Below, one piece after another: positions 1 to 13,916 of a stretch of 26,305 bases of DNA (position 1 is the stretch's first letter; every line of letters begins with the position of its first letter). The notes beneath the pieces were generated by a model, which made no database searches, was not told the DNA's origin, and saw only the letters and a program-made list of their open reading frames with translations. The DNA is from Plakobranchus ocellatus (taxonomy: Eukaryota > Mollusca > Gastropoda > Plakobranchidae). A program made the position numbers and the translations under genes. The stretch covers positions 6,480 to 32,784 of the forward strand of contig BLXT01008305.1 in assembly GCA_019648995.1 (NCBI GenBank), in the 5' to 3' direction.

Positions 1-1796
1 GGGGGGGGGGGGGGGGGGGGGGATATGGGGGAAAGGGACAGAGCATGATACTCAGCATTGTTAACTTTGATACCACAGAAATACTTAGATCTAGGCCTAT
101 CGTATGGCAAGTAAAGTTTTGCACTTGAGATCGCTATGGAGGGGAAATTTTAGACACTTTTGGCCTCTCTGTTTTGTATAAATTTTCACATTTTGCTAAC
201 GTTATAACCGAGGGAAGCAATTCCTACATTCATTATTTCAAAAATAAATTATATGGCCTAAATAGTGATAAAAACGGGGCTTTTTAAATCTCTCGTTATA
301 GCAATAGTTGTCGTTAAAAATGTGTTTCACTGTATGACCTTAAATGAAGTATAGATCTAGATCTAGTGTATGATTCTGTAGAATATAGATCTAAATCTGG
401 ATCTAGACCACTTTTGCCATGTATTTACCTCTGAGTAGTTATGTTTAAGTTTTTGGTTTCAATCTTATGAAAATATATCCTAGTAATCCTCGACATTTAA
501 AATTCTAGATTTAGACGTAGGATTCAGTCCAGACTTTCACTACGCCAATGGATGATAGTAATCTCTAGTGATCTTAATCAAGCCCTTTCAGGTCTAACTA
601 CTCAACCAACCTACAACCACATTTATTTAACTAGATCCGTAAAAACATTTGATAAATTAGGATAACATCTATATTTAGAGGACTATCTCAACATGTTCTT
701 TTTTTTTAGGCTTTGAACATCGAGCTGATTAATATGAAGCTAGCAGGAGAGGGCAGAAAGGGGAGAGGGGTAGGGGCCTGAAAGGGAGTTACCAGATCAT
801 TAGTTGAAAGGGAAAGAGAAAGAGAGGTGGGGCTTATCTGAAATCTTTTGGGCTTTTAGCTAATTTGTTTGATTGTTAGTATGGTTGATATGATATATCC
901 AGTCTACCATGAGCGGTGATCTCAAGGTCTTGATTCAGTCTCTTTGAGATGTTTATGTATAGTTCTCAACTAAATAGACCCTGTAATGCTAAAAAATAAA
1001 TAAAACAATTGAGAAATACAAAGGAAGTGCTGATATACAACAGAAAAAATACACTCAGTTATGTACTTTACAATTTAAGAAAGTCAATTGTGCTATTAAA
1101 AGTATATGGATTGGTTTGTTCCTAACAATCAGAATCACTATTTACATCTTTTTTTTTTTTACATTCTTCCTCTCCCTTGCCAATTTTACAATTTTATCAA
1201 ATAATAACTCCAATATACATTTATTTTATTTTTTTTAATGTTTCATGACTTAATATGCATCCCAATGCAACAGAGTCAATATTATAGTTTTGTGACCCAA
1301 AGAAAAAGAAAAATTTGATGGAAAATAAAAGCCGAAAAACTTTAAACGCAATTTTCTCATTTTAATTCTTTCTTGATTTTCTGTTTTTAATTTAGATATT
1401 TTAAAAATTTTAAAAGCATGATGTTCAGAAAACATTGCAGATTTAGAAAATTTACAAAAAACGAATATCTTAAATTTTCAACATGTGCCGAGTTTTTGTT
1501 GCACCCATCAAATATTCATGCAAAATCACCCTCGGCCTCATATTAAAAGTTTTGCATCAAAGATGACCATTCAAATTTGAAGATATATGCTAGGACAAAA
1601 AGATCTATTTGGTTTATTTAACTCATATAGCCATATGAGAACTAAATGATCTTGCTCTTGAAATAGAGACTGAGATCTGGCACTAGTTACATTGCTTGGA
1701 GATATGAGGTGAGAGAGATAAAAAAAGATCTTAAAAATGAGAAAACCTCAGCATTTACTTGTTTACCTTTAGTATTAAACTTAACAAACAGCTCAC
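1..1796 (-). other. Intron after exon 22, no exon found
   Basis: AT-rich sequence beginning with a 22-G run at the window edge. It holds several TAGATCTA motifs (345-420) and a GA-rich patch (735-835). I searched the minus strand for the exon with the catalytic His motif and did not see it. Confidence 0.7.
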
Positions 1797-1873
1797 CTTG
1801 ATAACAGAGGCCTCTTCTAAACTGTGGACAACTTGTGCTGGCCCAGTTATCTGCCCCTGGCTTACAGGCATAC
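1797..1873 (-). CDS. Exon 22 of those visible: phosphohistidine domain start
   Basis: Residues 740-765, GMPVSQGQITGPAQVVHSLE and then EASVIK. This is the N-terminal strand set of the mobile domain. The family continues '.GdILV...tD..W.P', then the catalytic 'SHgA.vaRE.g.P'. I found no exon for that between 1 and 1796, so it must lie left of the window. A GTGAGC donor proves that the gene continues. Confidence 0.92.
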
Positions 1874-4800
1874 CTGTAAAATAATAGTTTATTTAATTTT
1901 AATTGCTTTTGAAATGGCAAAAATAAACACAAAATACACATTAAGATATCATGATACTGTTATAAACTTCATAACGCAAGATGTCCGTAATTTCTTTCAA
2001 ATTGTTTGCCTTTGTATGTGCAGTTATTAACTCCAAATATGCTTTTATACATACTCTACAATGCTGAGTTTAGCCATGCTGTCCAAGTCACATCTATATT
2101 ATCACTATCAGCCTTAGCTTTAACTATCATCAAATGCATTCATCTCAGTGATTACGTGCTGCTCATATATGTCTAGCAAAGCCCATTACCACTGCTGGGC
2201 TTATGTCTATTGAGTAAATGACTGACAAAACAGGTAATTTACATTACAAACACATCTAACATGAAAAGCAAAACTAAAAACTATAAAGCCTGACTTTTGT
2301 TTGCAGTGGAATTAGCTGTTGACAGGTTCAGAAACTGCTGTGATAAGATAACGTTTACCTGCTAAGCATTCCACATCTGACAGTTGTGGGGTACCGCATG
2401 AAACATCAACCTAAAGGATAAAGAGAGACAGCTACTAGTTAAATTAGTATTCTCTCTTGCCTTTAATTTCAGGTACACTATTTGAAAAAGAAAAATTTGA
2501 CGACTGCTCCTATATTTCCTTTGAAAAGGCACCTCTATTTTTCACACTGCAATGTGTGTGAGAGTCCCACATCCTGTATGCCCTCCCCTTCGTATCCTTT
2601 GCATATATATAATGTCTCAATTAATAGGGGTCTCTAATAGATAGTGTCCCAATTAATGATCTTTGACAGGCAATACCACAGTCAGTGGATACATACTGGA
2701 ACTGGACGAGATTTGTTCATCTGCTCAAATTTCAGGGCTGTCTGCTTCACCAGAACTTTTCTTCTCTTCTGAGCCCTAAAGCACGACAATGTCAACAAAA
2801 TCAACTGAGGCATTGGATATAAAAAATATTGTCTTTTACAAATGATAACAGTCACCACAAAATATTATTTATCAGCTGGTATAACTTACTTCTCAAGCAC
2901 ATTTTTCTTGTTGTTGTTGTTTTACAATGACAAGTGACAACTTTACGATGCTTATTACAAAGTTAACCACAAAGCAAAGTCCAGTATACATTGAAAAATT
3001 ACCAACCACAAGTTTTTAAAAAGTGATAAAATATTGCCTAAATTTCATTTTCGTTTTTTTTTTCAACTTTATAAGTTTTTTATCTATAATTGCACAGAAA
3101 ATCACAATAACCTTTTCAGAAATTTTGCGACAACAGCTTTCTAGGAATCTCTTTCCTCGCCACTATTTTGCAGCATATTTTTTTACAGTGTTGAGTCATC
3201 ACTTTGTTCTTTTTTACACCACAAACACGAGAAAATCAGGAATATTGGCCAATTTAATTGGCTCCAATCAATTGTCTTTTTCAGTTTCAGTTCACTGAAT
3301 TTTTTAAGTGATAAATGATCCAGGATTTTATAAATTTGACTTATAAAAGGTCCAACTTTCCTTTCCCCTTGAAATATTTACTTTTTGCTATGAAATAAAA
3401 ATTTCCCCTTCTATTGACTCACTTTTCACCCTCTAAAAATAAATGAATAAATAAGACAAAAACAAAAAAAAGGAATAAAATTTGAAAATATAACTGATAT
3501 AATATTAAAATACTGAATATTTAAGATTTTTTACATATAAACATTTGATATTTTAAAATTAATATTTTATTTATCAAATATGTAGCATCACTTCAAAAAG
3601 AGGAGTATTGCAGCCTTGTTGGCCATGGAAAAAATAGGTTTTATCCTTCCCAAAGATCACCAACCACAGATTTTAAACAGTGTCAGACATTGCAAGACTC
3701 TTCCTAAGGCTATAAGAAAATTTGGATGAGAAAAAGTGATCATTCAGACAACTGCACTATACATTTTCCTGCTGCAAAATATCTCGTTTTGTGGGTGCCA
3801 TTACACAAATGATAAATAATGTTTTTATCTACTTGAAAATCTTCTTTTTCATGACTAAAGTAACTGACTTGATGACCAGCCGTGCTGATCGAGTCTTGAG
3901 CAAAGTGCCAATCTCCTGGTGTGTGAGGAAATACATCAGGTCTGCATCTGGCAGTCGGCCTTCCTTATGCAGCAACATAGACAGTCGCTGGTAAGTCAAC
4001 TTGAACACTTCATTCATCTGAATTGATAGCGACTGGACATAGAAAGATGGATCCATTTTTAACTTATCTGACTTCTACGTAACACCAATTTTGTATCATT
4101 AAAAAAGGAATAATTAGCTTTTATAAAAAAAATTCATATGGCCTGACTTTGATTGAAAAAAGTCTCATTTCATGAATTAAAAATTTTTTTTAAAAAGTCA
4201 CCTTTTCTTCAAAGCATCGACTGAAAGCAAAACAAACGCACTAACACTACATAGTTCTCATTGTCACTTTATTGCCTTAGCAGCTGACATGCATGGCAAA
4301 GAAATTTGTAGAGCGAGAGAGAGAGAAATAAGATGAGATAAGAAGCTATACCTTTCCCCACTCTCTTGCAGCCACAGCTTGCCAAGCTTTTGGTAACAAA
4401 ACTTTCAAAATCTGTCTAAAGAAAACAAAAAAAAATTTGCAAATTGAATAAAAAACATCCTGGAGGATTATCTCTTTTCCACGATAGTCCACCATTTTCT
4501 GAATTACCACAATCAAAACATGGGTTATCCATTATAAAATACAGCAAAAAAGATAAATAAGGGGAAAACATTGTATTACAACTAACGAAGAAAGACATAC
4601 AGTAGGACAAACATTGTGATATCAATACCACATTTTTCTGATAAAATAGTAATGGCTACAAGAGACAAATTTTCCTTCTGTCATTACAACAACACAGAGA
4701 AGCAATACTTACTTTTTATAAAATGGCAATTTTGTTGTCATCTTATTTAAGAGCTCAGGTATAGATAATTGAACTCTCTCAGTTTTTTCATAGGCCTTGG

Positions 4801-7800
4801 TTTTCAGCATCAACTGCAGAAGAAAACAAAATCACATGCATGATTGAAAGTAGGTCATGAAAAGCAAATCTTAACTGAGACAGGAAAAAAAATTTAATTT
4901 CAATCTATTCATTGCCCTGATTTTTTAAAAGTAAAATCTTTCAGTTTGATCTTTGAAAATAAATATGTCTAATTTCCAAATGATTTTGTTATGTTTAGTT
5001 AAATTTGGAGCTCTATGGAAAACACAATTATTTACAGCCTCATACTCAAAAATGTTTGTGATAAAAAGAAATCATAGAAATGCAGAAATATTTTTTTGCT
5101 CTTTGATGGAAAATGTAAATACTAAAAATAGTTGCAAAAAATTTGATAAAACTCTACCAGGATTTAAAGTAAAAGAATTGCGAGGCCAATGTTTGAAATA
5201 GTAGAAACATCCAAATTTGAGTAAAAATAAAATCCAATCCCTACAACAAATCAGGCATTCACTTTGCCTGTTTTGTTTCTATCTCAGTGGCTCTCATTCC
5301 CTACTTAAGACATTATACTTGTGTACATCTACTGGTCATCCCATCTCTTATCTTTTTTAAGTCTGTCTGGTTTTTTTTGTTGTTTTTTTTTGCCTCTCCT
5401 TATCGTGCCAAGTCCTCCTACCACTCTCTTTCATGCTGTCAGACTGTTTCCCTTGAGTTTTTTTGCTCTCTCTCCCCCTTTTCCATCTCTCTTCTTCTCT
5501 CTCTCTCTTTCTCTCTCTGTGTAAATTTGGTGGAAAGCTGAGCCACAATATAGGATTGTCTAAAGGATTCAAGTGCAGTCTTTCTCTCTCTCTTGCTGAG
5601 GCAGCCACAGGACAAAACAAGGATACTCAGCTGGACACATACCATAGGCACTCACCTTTAGAACAGATATGAACTTTTCAGGTGCTGATCTCCAAGACTT
5701 TTCCCTCATTTCTGACTGAGGACAAAATTACCTTGCATTATAAAAATTTCTCAATATTTGTCCAAATGACAAACAAATGTGAATATTGCACTCCTGGAAA
5801 CAAATGAGTAAGAAAAAGGATCTTGAAGATGCAAGCGCCATTGAGGAAGATGAATAAGAATTATGCAAAAGCACAACTACCGCCTTGAAATTTATCAAAA
5901 CAAAGTTAAGCAACTGTATACGCATCAAAAGTTTCTCTGCATTTGTCTGTACTGTTATACTGTTTGTGTAAGAGGTTGATCCTCATACAGTGGCTATCAC
6001 ATCTAACATTATTTTTGCTTAGTTACATTCTAATTGCTTTGGCTAACGGCAAGTGAAGATGGCATGTGTAGCAAAAAAAGCATTAGCATATCTTGATGGA
6101 CAATTCAATGGAAAAACAAGATGACCCTTATCTTGCTTTGAATCTGGCAATGAGGCAAACAAACAAATCTCAGTTACACTTAACGTCTCAATATCTTTAT
6201 ATTAGATTCAACAAAGAGCAAAATGCATGTTTTTCAACATATGTATCACACAAAACTTAGAGAATGTAAACCAAAAAAATGCATGTCTCCAAGTTTTCAA
6301 TTCTGATTTTTAAAGGAGTCACATTTAGGCACGATTTTTATAAGTAAGTTAAATACAACTTTAATAAACAAGTTTAACATTGGATTTCATGACTGCAGAA
6401 GATAACATTTTCAGTGGTTTTTTTTTTTTTTAAATTTTCAAAAAGCCTTTACACACAACTATCTCCAAAAAATTGTATTTCATAAAATGACTGGTACAAA
6501 GATTAATTTCATACAATTTTCCAAAGTTTTGCTTCCTGCAAACAGTTTACTAGAGCTGTGTGATTAGAAATCTAGACTTAGTCCCACTTTTTTTTTTTTT
6601 TTTTTTAATAAAATTAGCAATATGAGGGAGAAAAGGAGGTAGAGAGGGAGAGAGAGAGTGATAGAAAGATGGAGGTAGAAGGAGGGAGAGAGAGTGAAAG
6701 AGAAAAAGAGAGAGAGAAAAAGAGTGTAAGCCAGCATATGCATACCTCTCTGAGACATCTATGCCCATGCCTGTCTAGGAAATCCTCCACCATTTTTAAG
6801 ATGCCAGGGTGTGATGATAAAAAGCCCAGACATTCCTGGCATATAAAGTGAGAACAAAACAAAAATCATGGAAGTTATACAGGTAATTCTCCATTGCAGG
6901 TTTCCCCTTTTCACATTCTAATCTGATCATAATTGTATGTTTGTGACTTCAAAACCTTAATGTAACATAATTGTTACAGCATAATGCCAAGGAAATCAAA
7001 TAGTTTTTTGGTTTTTGTTATCACTCAGAATCTTCTATTTAGGCAAAGAAGGAGTATGTTATTGGGCCTAACATATTCAATGTATTCCCCTTATATATTC
7101 CAGGCCTATAGTGATGATTTTTTAAAATATATTCACATAAAGTTAATGCTGTGCTGAAAATCTCGCATCTAACTCTAAATAACTTATTTTATCGTTGCCA
7201 AGAAATATTAAGTACCCCATCTTGAATATTTTTTATGTTTTATCCCCTGTTTATTCTCAGTCTCTTCAGTAGTGGCTTACTTTTGACATGCCAAAGTAAA
7301 ATTGCACTGCCTTGAAGTTTGTATTAAATTATATAATCAAATCACATTGAATATTTTGAAAACTGCACATGCTACATATATAATCATTTTACCTTATCAG
7401 GTGTAGCTAAAAAATTCTCCACTTGCTTAGGGCCAGCTTGTGCAATAGCACAGGCTATATTCTGAGGGGAAGAGAAAAATGCAAGGCACCTCTAATCAAC
7501 ATATTAAAACAGATCATTTTCCAAGAAAAAAAACAAAGGATTATTTCTTTCCACTGGCCTATTTTGGTCTACTGAAACTTAGTCTCATCATACTTGTTCA
7601 TGTCAAAGACTAAAGCGTATGCAGGTGAAGTAGCAGAATGAAAAATGAGAATATACATAAATCCTTGGGTCTTTCTGATCCCCATACAAGCACTGACAAT
7701 TAAATAAGCCAGTAGTATTTTGGCTTTAAAAACCAATATCCAGACTGCAGAGAATCTGGCTTCCCCAAATAGTAGCTGAAGACAAAAGAAAATTCAACAT

Positions 7801-10800
7801 CAGATGAAGTAATGGAAAGAAATTAAATCAGACATTTACAAAAAAAAAATTTATTTCAGAAATCCCACATCCAATTTTAAAGAACAGCTGAGTTTAATTC
7901 AGAGATAAATGTTATCCGTTTTTTTATGACTTTGTTGTAGCAAAAATGAGCAGGGAATCAATATTGGTTGGCCCACCTCTATAGCATGTGGCACCTCTGC
8001 ACTGTACACATCACTGCACTGGGACAGCAACAGAGCCATGTCTCCATAGTGCTGGGTGGTCCAGCCTGTAAAACGCACACATTCACATACATATTTACAG
8101 AGCAGACAAGCTTTAGTGTACTACACATTCAGAAAACAGTGGCACAGCATAAATAATTTATCAAAATAATAGCAACATGATTTAAAAACGACTTTATCAT
8201 GCTGGTATATTTTTAAAAAAAAATTTTTTTCACACTCTTTCACACAAAGATAAACTTCATCCTTCGCATTGTTTCATGTTTAAGTCCAATGTTACAGGCA
8301 AATCAGAGAATGAGTCATAAAGAAAATGAATGAACTTTGTTCACATACCAGAAGCATCACCTCCAATAATGGACATAAGGACAGTTGCCATATTTCCTGA
8401 TCGGCCACTGTTGATCAATGTCCACACCCACACCTGGAAATACAGTATCCATACTGGAAATCAGAGTATAGCAGACAACAGGGTCACTAGACAGTGACTT
8501 GATTCAAGTTCACAAATTATTGTATTTCTTTCAGGTTCTTAATACAAAATGTATTATTATATTTGTTATGAGAATTATGGTTTCAATAACATGCTTTTTT
8601 TCATGATACTATGCTAATGAAGCCAAAATAAAGCTAAAACATTTGAAAATTCTATGCATGGTTATTTTTTTATACTTTTCATCCTAATTAGTTTAAGTTG
8701 CTGGATGCCTTTTCTTTTTTCCTAACATAGAAAGGACATCAAAGAAAATAGTTGACAATCAATGCTAAAAAAATAATTATCCCCTTATATCAATTAGAAT
8801 AAGTTTTCCATAAAGGTTTAAGATATTCTACCCTTAACAAATAATTTACAATCAAAGATTGTCTGCTGACTTTAGACATTCTTAAAATGTTTGACAAAAT
8901 CATTAGTTTGAAATGGCATTTGTAATCGAATCAAAAGTTATTGTTGCCATCAACATAAAATTGACAATATATTTCTTGTGATTATGAGTATTAATGAATG
9001 AAACTCATGAATATTTATAATTTACACACTCCCTTGCCTCCCAAGGGATATTAATGCCCACTGTTATGTAGTGTACTGTTGTTAAGCCCTAAGCACAGTG
9101 GCACTAGTTATTTTCTTAGTTAGAAAGTTCACAGCAAGTGTTTATTTTTGTTTCAGTTAAAGGTTTGAATTGGAAGTTTGAACCATGCTTATACTATTGA
9201 AAAAAAAATTGTTTTTATTAGATCTAAAATAAAAATCTAGAGATGGAGAGAATATAAGGCAAAAGAAGCACATATTCAATTTCAGGAATTTTCAACAGGT
9301 TCTTTGGCGTGGGGGAGTGGGGTGGGTTTGCAGAACAGACTAGTGTCAGAATGTTTGTGAAGGCTCTCACCGTTTCGTAATCCACAAGCTGCTTGTCCAA
9401 ACAATGGTAAAGCTCCGCTGCAGTTGTTGCCTCAGGTCCAATATGATAGTTTGGGATTTTCCTCTCCCAGTAGGAGCACATAGAACTAGCTTTAGACCAC
9501 ATCTAGCAAGAAACCAGTACAAATTTGACACATTTCAATAATACAAATATTTAAAATGAGTGCTTCTAAAAAACCAGTTTGTAATTCTTTGTGACAAAAA
9601 AAAATTTTTTTGTTGGCCAAATTACACAATTTACAGTCCATAAGCTCAAAAAAGATTTTTTTTTCTTCTCTTTTTGTCCACACATGAAATTCTAGTGCTT
9701 CAGATATTTTTATTTGAAACTACATTTTAAATTACATGAGGAACTATTTTAAGCTTAATTATCTTGCCTGTAAAATGTCAGTATTCTTCACTATTTCTCT
9801 GAACTTCAGAATTTTGCATGGACCTCATTAAACACTGAAGTTCATTTAAAGATCCTGTGAGACATTTTGAGTACGCTTAAATGATGACATGACATGATTT
9901 TAATTTCAAATTTAAACATTTTAAACTCTATATTTCTACTTCCATCTCTTAATACTCCCTACTTTCATCATGCTAATAAAGTTGAGGAATCGTTGAAAGC
10001 CGACAGACTTGCCAGCATAGTTCTCCATCTGCTGAGTTGTCATTTCAGGCAAGAAACTTCCCAGCAGGCTGATCTCCATGATATCCTTACGTGCCATCAT
10101 GGCATGGTTCACTATGCTGCCAACATCCTCCACAGGAGAAAACCCACAAGGTTGTGTACAGATTAAATTTAGGCATAGTAACACAGGATTTCATAATAGC
10201 CAGAAAAATTCATGTTGCATCTTTTACTGTGCTACTGTCTTCATTAAAAAATTTAATTTTTTTTATTGAAATTACTTTCTCCAGACAACTTGACTTACTT
10301 GAAGCAAGAGTAACAGGTGCACTTAAAAAAATGTTAGTTACAGATCTTTTTTTTTTTATGCACAGTAGCACTCAAATGTTGCATCAAAATGTTTATGTAT
10401 GTACTGTGGGGGCATTCAAAATCCTCAAATCTATTTAGGGTTACATCTGTTTTTGAAATTTTGACAATTAAGTGTGGCTAAATGGTATAAAGGGGGAAAA
10501 AAGTTAAAACGATTGCTTGTGTAGGGTTGAAACACGGATATAACACACAAAAAATTGTGAAGGAATTTTTATTGTTAACAAAACCTTTCTATTGCTGAAA
10601 TGGCAATGCTATCAAGTAGCAATTTGTCACCCCAGCAGCATATGACACTACCCTGACACTCTGAAAATATAAATTCATGTAATGTATCACTGCTAAACTA
10701 ATAGTACTGCTGGTAAAGATATGAGGACAATTGTTAGATTTGGTACTCACAATTAAAGCAATGAAGAGATGGTTACAGATACTGGGTAAACACTTTGAGA

Positions 10801-13800
10801 GGTGGTTCGGTCGTCGTCTTGCTCCAACATGGTAAAGAAGTACCTGATATTAGGTAAAAACGTATTATTAGAGAACTTCTGCACAAGCCTATGCTGTCTT
10901 ACTTTAACATTTTATCTATTATCTATCCATTCACTTTCAAAAAGGAAGAGTATGTAATATTGCTTGAGAAGAGCCAGGTCAAAGTAGGTAGAAACTAAGT
11001 TTAAGTTTATTTCTGATATATGTTGGAATGGAAGAAAAAGATCTATAAATAAGACAAAATATTTCGTGAAGGATATGGAAAAACATCAATAAAGTTACCT
11101 GCAGGCTATACTCGATAGCGGTTGAAAATGTGCTGAGACTGAGGGGAGTTAAAGCTCCAGGCATCATTTCACTGGGAATACAAAGGAAATAATCCACATC
11201 ATCTCACTGCCATTAACAAAACACTCTCCATGGTAATCATGGTATCAGCAGTACTGACAACACAATCTTTGGGGCAAGCTAGACTATTGCTCTCATTTTC
11301 CAAACTACTATGTGGTAATGATAAAATCAAGTCAGGAGTCCTACCTTTCAGTCAGATTGAGGCAGAAATGAGATGTACAAAGCTTTATTGGAAGTACTTA
11401 TCTATTATCATTTATTTTGAAACCATTCCAAATGAGTCAAAAACTGTATTTTCCACATTTTCAATCACAGAGATATTGTAGAGCTTCTTTAAAACATTGT
11501 TGTTGTGGTTTTTTTTTGTTTTTGTTTGGGGGGGGGGGGGGGGGGNGGGGGGGGGGGAGGGCACAATATGTTTAAGTGAAAAAAAATTGATTTAAATGAC
11601 CATTTTCAAATTGTAAACAATGACATCTTTAGTTCCAGTCTAAAATAAAAAAAAATCTTATGTGTAAAATACTAACTCATCCAATCAGTCAGATCTGCCT
11701 GATATAACAAACCCTGCATCAAAATTCCTCACAGTTCCCTTATATATGTTGCCATTTGATGTTAAATGCTTTTCACAAAATTAACGAATATTCCACATCT
11801 TGTAATAAAATAAAAAAAAAAAAAAAAAACACTTCATGGATAAAATGTAAAAAAAGTTCTCTAATATGTTTCAACATCAATTCAAGCATTTACAAATGTA
11901 AATCTTTCTGGCAGAATTATTTAATACCATCCCATCCTGGCCTTTTCCATCAATGTTGCCTTTATATTCTGAACCATTTGCCAGGATCACAACAAGCATT
12001 CCACAATCAGTCAAATCTGGTCATGCATTAGATTGTGTGCTATAGCCAATCTCAATATGCTGGCCCTCGTCTGGCCAACTGCAAGAGATAGAGTTGAACA
12101 TGCAAAGAAAGAATGCTGTAGATTTTGATGTCAATTTACTAAATATTCAACTACTGAAACCTGCTAAAAATTGAAATCTCTTGCAAATAGGTAAAAAAAA
12201 ATTTTTTTTTAAGTTTAAGTAAAATTAAGGCTGGCCTTAACTGTGAGGAATTTTGATGCGGGGTTTGTTATATCAGGCAGATCTAACTGATTTGATGAGT
12301 TAGTATTTTACACATAAGATTTTTTCCCTAGAAGTACAAAAAGATGTATATCTGTGTTTCATTGATTACACCAAAGCTTTTGACAGAGTACGCCACGATG
12401 AGATAATAACACAGTTGAAACAACTTAACATTGATGGAAAAGACTTAAGAATAATAAAAACCATGTACTGGGAACAAACTGCAGCGATGAGAATCGAAAA
12501 CAAAGCCAGTACATTTCAGGATATAAAACGAGGCGTTACGCAAGGCTGTGTTCTCTCCCCAGATCTCTTCTCCCTCTACAGTGAGATAATCATGCGAAAT
12601 TTGGAGAATCACCCAGGAATTAAGGTGGGCGGGCAGAACATAAACAACTTAAGATATGCTGACGACACAGTGCTAATAGCTGAAAACAAAGAAGACCTGC
12701 AAAAACTTCTAAATATCGTTGAAGAAGAAAGCAGAAAGAAAGGGTTGGAACTAAACAGTAAAAAGACAGAAGTGATGGTAATCAGTTGCAAACAAGAATC
12801 CCCAAAATGTGATATATTCATCAATAAAGTAAAACTCAAACAAACAGAAAAGTTCAAATATCTAGGAACAATAATTTCAAACGATGGCAAAACAAACAGA
12901 GAAATATCAGCAAGAATTGCTCAGGCAAAGATCAACTTTCAAAAGATGAAAACAATCCTGACAAATAAACACATCTCCATCGAAACGAGGAAAAGAGCCC
13001 TCCAGTGCTACATAGAACCTGTTCTAATGTATGGATGCGAAGCATGAACAATCTCAAAGCAAATTCAAAATAAGCTAGAAGCAACTGAAATGTGGTTCCT
13101 TAGAAGAATGCTCCGGATACCTTGGACAGCAAAGAAAACAAATGAGAGAGTTCTGAATGAAGCTAATAAAAGAAGATCACTGGTCAGAACTATAAGAAAA
13201 CGTCAAGCCACCTTTCTGGGCCACGTGATGAGAAGAGGAAAACTGGAACATTTGGTAACAACAGAAAAGTTTGAAGGTAAAAGAAGCAGAGGTAGACAAA
13301 GGGAGAAGATAATGGATGGACTGGCCACATGGCTTGGAAAAGGAAAAGTGTCAGATATACTGGCCGCTATCAAAGATAGGGATTTGTGGAGGGACATGAT
13401 CGCCAACGCTTACAAGCAAGGCACTTGATGATGATGATGAAGGCTGGCCTGTCACTATAGTATAACTAATTATTCATGAGGAATATAGAAAAATGCAGCC
13501 ATAATAAAGGCCAAATGTTGAATTAATAAATTAATAGTTTTGTCTTTTTTACTTTGTTCTTCTATAGATTAAAGTTGGTGCTTGTCTTTTTCACTTTTAT
13601 GTTCATGAGTAACCTTTATAGCCAGGACGTATACCTGATATTTGATGTGGTCATCCATTCATAATCACAGGTCATTGGGCTGTCAAACTCATGCATTAAA
13701 TCTGATTCTGTCTCAGTCTCTGCCACGGTTATTGGTCGGCACTGAAGCATGCAGCAAATACAATCAAAGGTTTGTCATAAGCTTTTGACAACTGTCTAGA

Positions 13801-13884
13801 TCTCAACACTATCCTACATCTTAATACTTTTAAAAGATTTAGAAATGTATATGGTGCATTTGCAACATGTGTGTGTGTGTGTGT

Positions 13885-13916
<32 letters not shown>

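Larger units (their letters stand above)
11172..13634 (-). other. Intron between exons 8 and 7
   Basis: Contains the G run with N, the two inverted 87-bp arms, an A19 tract (11811-11829) and LINE copy 1. Without the insertion this intron would be about 1.25 kb. Confidence 0.8.

Noticed and set aside
1..22. The G run at the window start as a telomere or regulatory element
   Set aside because: It is a plain homopolymer like the two internal G runs, and has no telomeric repeat unit.
5287..5672. Several overlapping open frames rich in Ser, Leu, Arg and Glu
   Set aside because: They come from the CT/GA microsatellite and are low-complexity on both strands.
6550..6862. Minus-strand open frames rich in Leu and Ser
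   Set aside because: Products of the GA microsatellite. Only the part that overlaps exon 15 (6746-6835) is coding.
9371..9502. The ATG at the start of exon 11 as a true translation start
   Set aside because: It follows a strong acceptor, and the phase and protein order continue from exon 10, so it is most likely an internal methionine.
11650..12325. The inverted 87-bp arms as terminal inverted repeats of a DNA transposon or MITE
   Set aside because: No target-site duplication flanks 11650 and 12325. The right arm ends exactly where the LINE starts, and the LINE's own target-site duplication encloses the arm. The junction-filler explanation fits better, but a search for other copies would settle it.
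12609..12890. Minus-strand open frames inside the LINE copies (also 13203-13406, 21546-21914 and 22111-22395)
   Set aside because: Antisense shadows of the reverse transcriptase frames.
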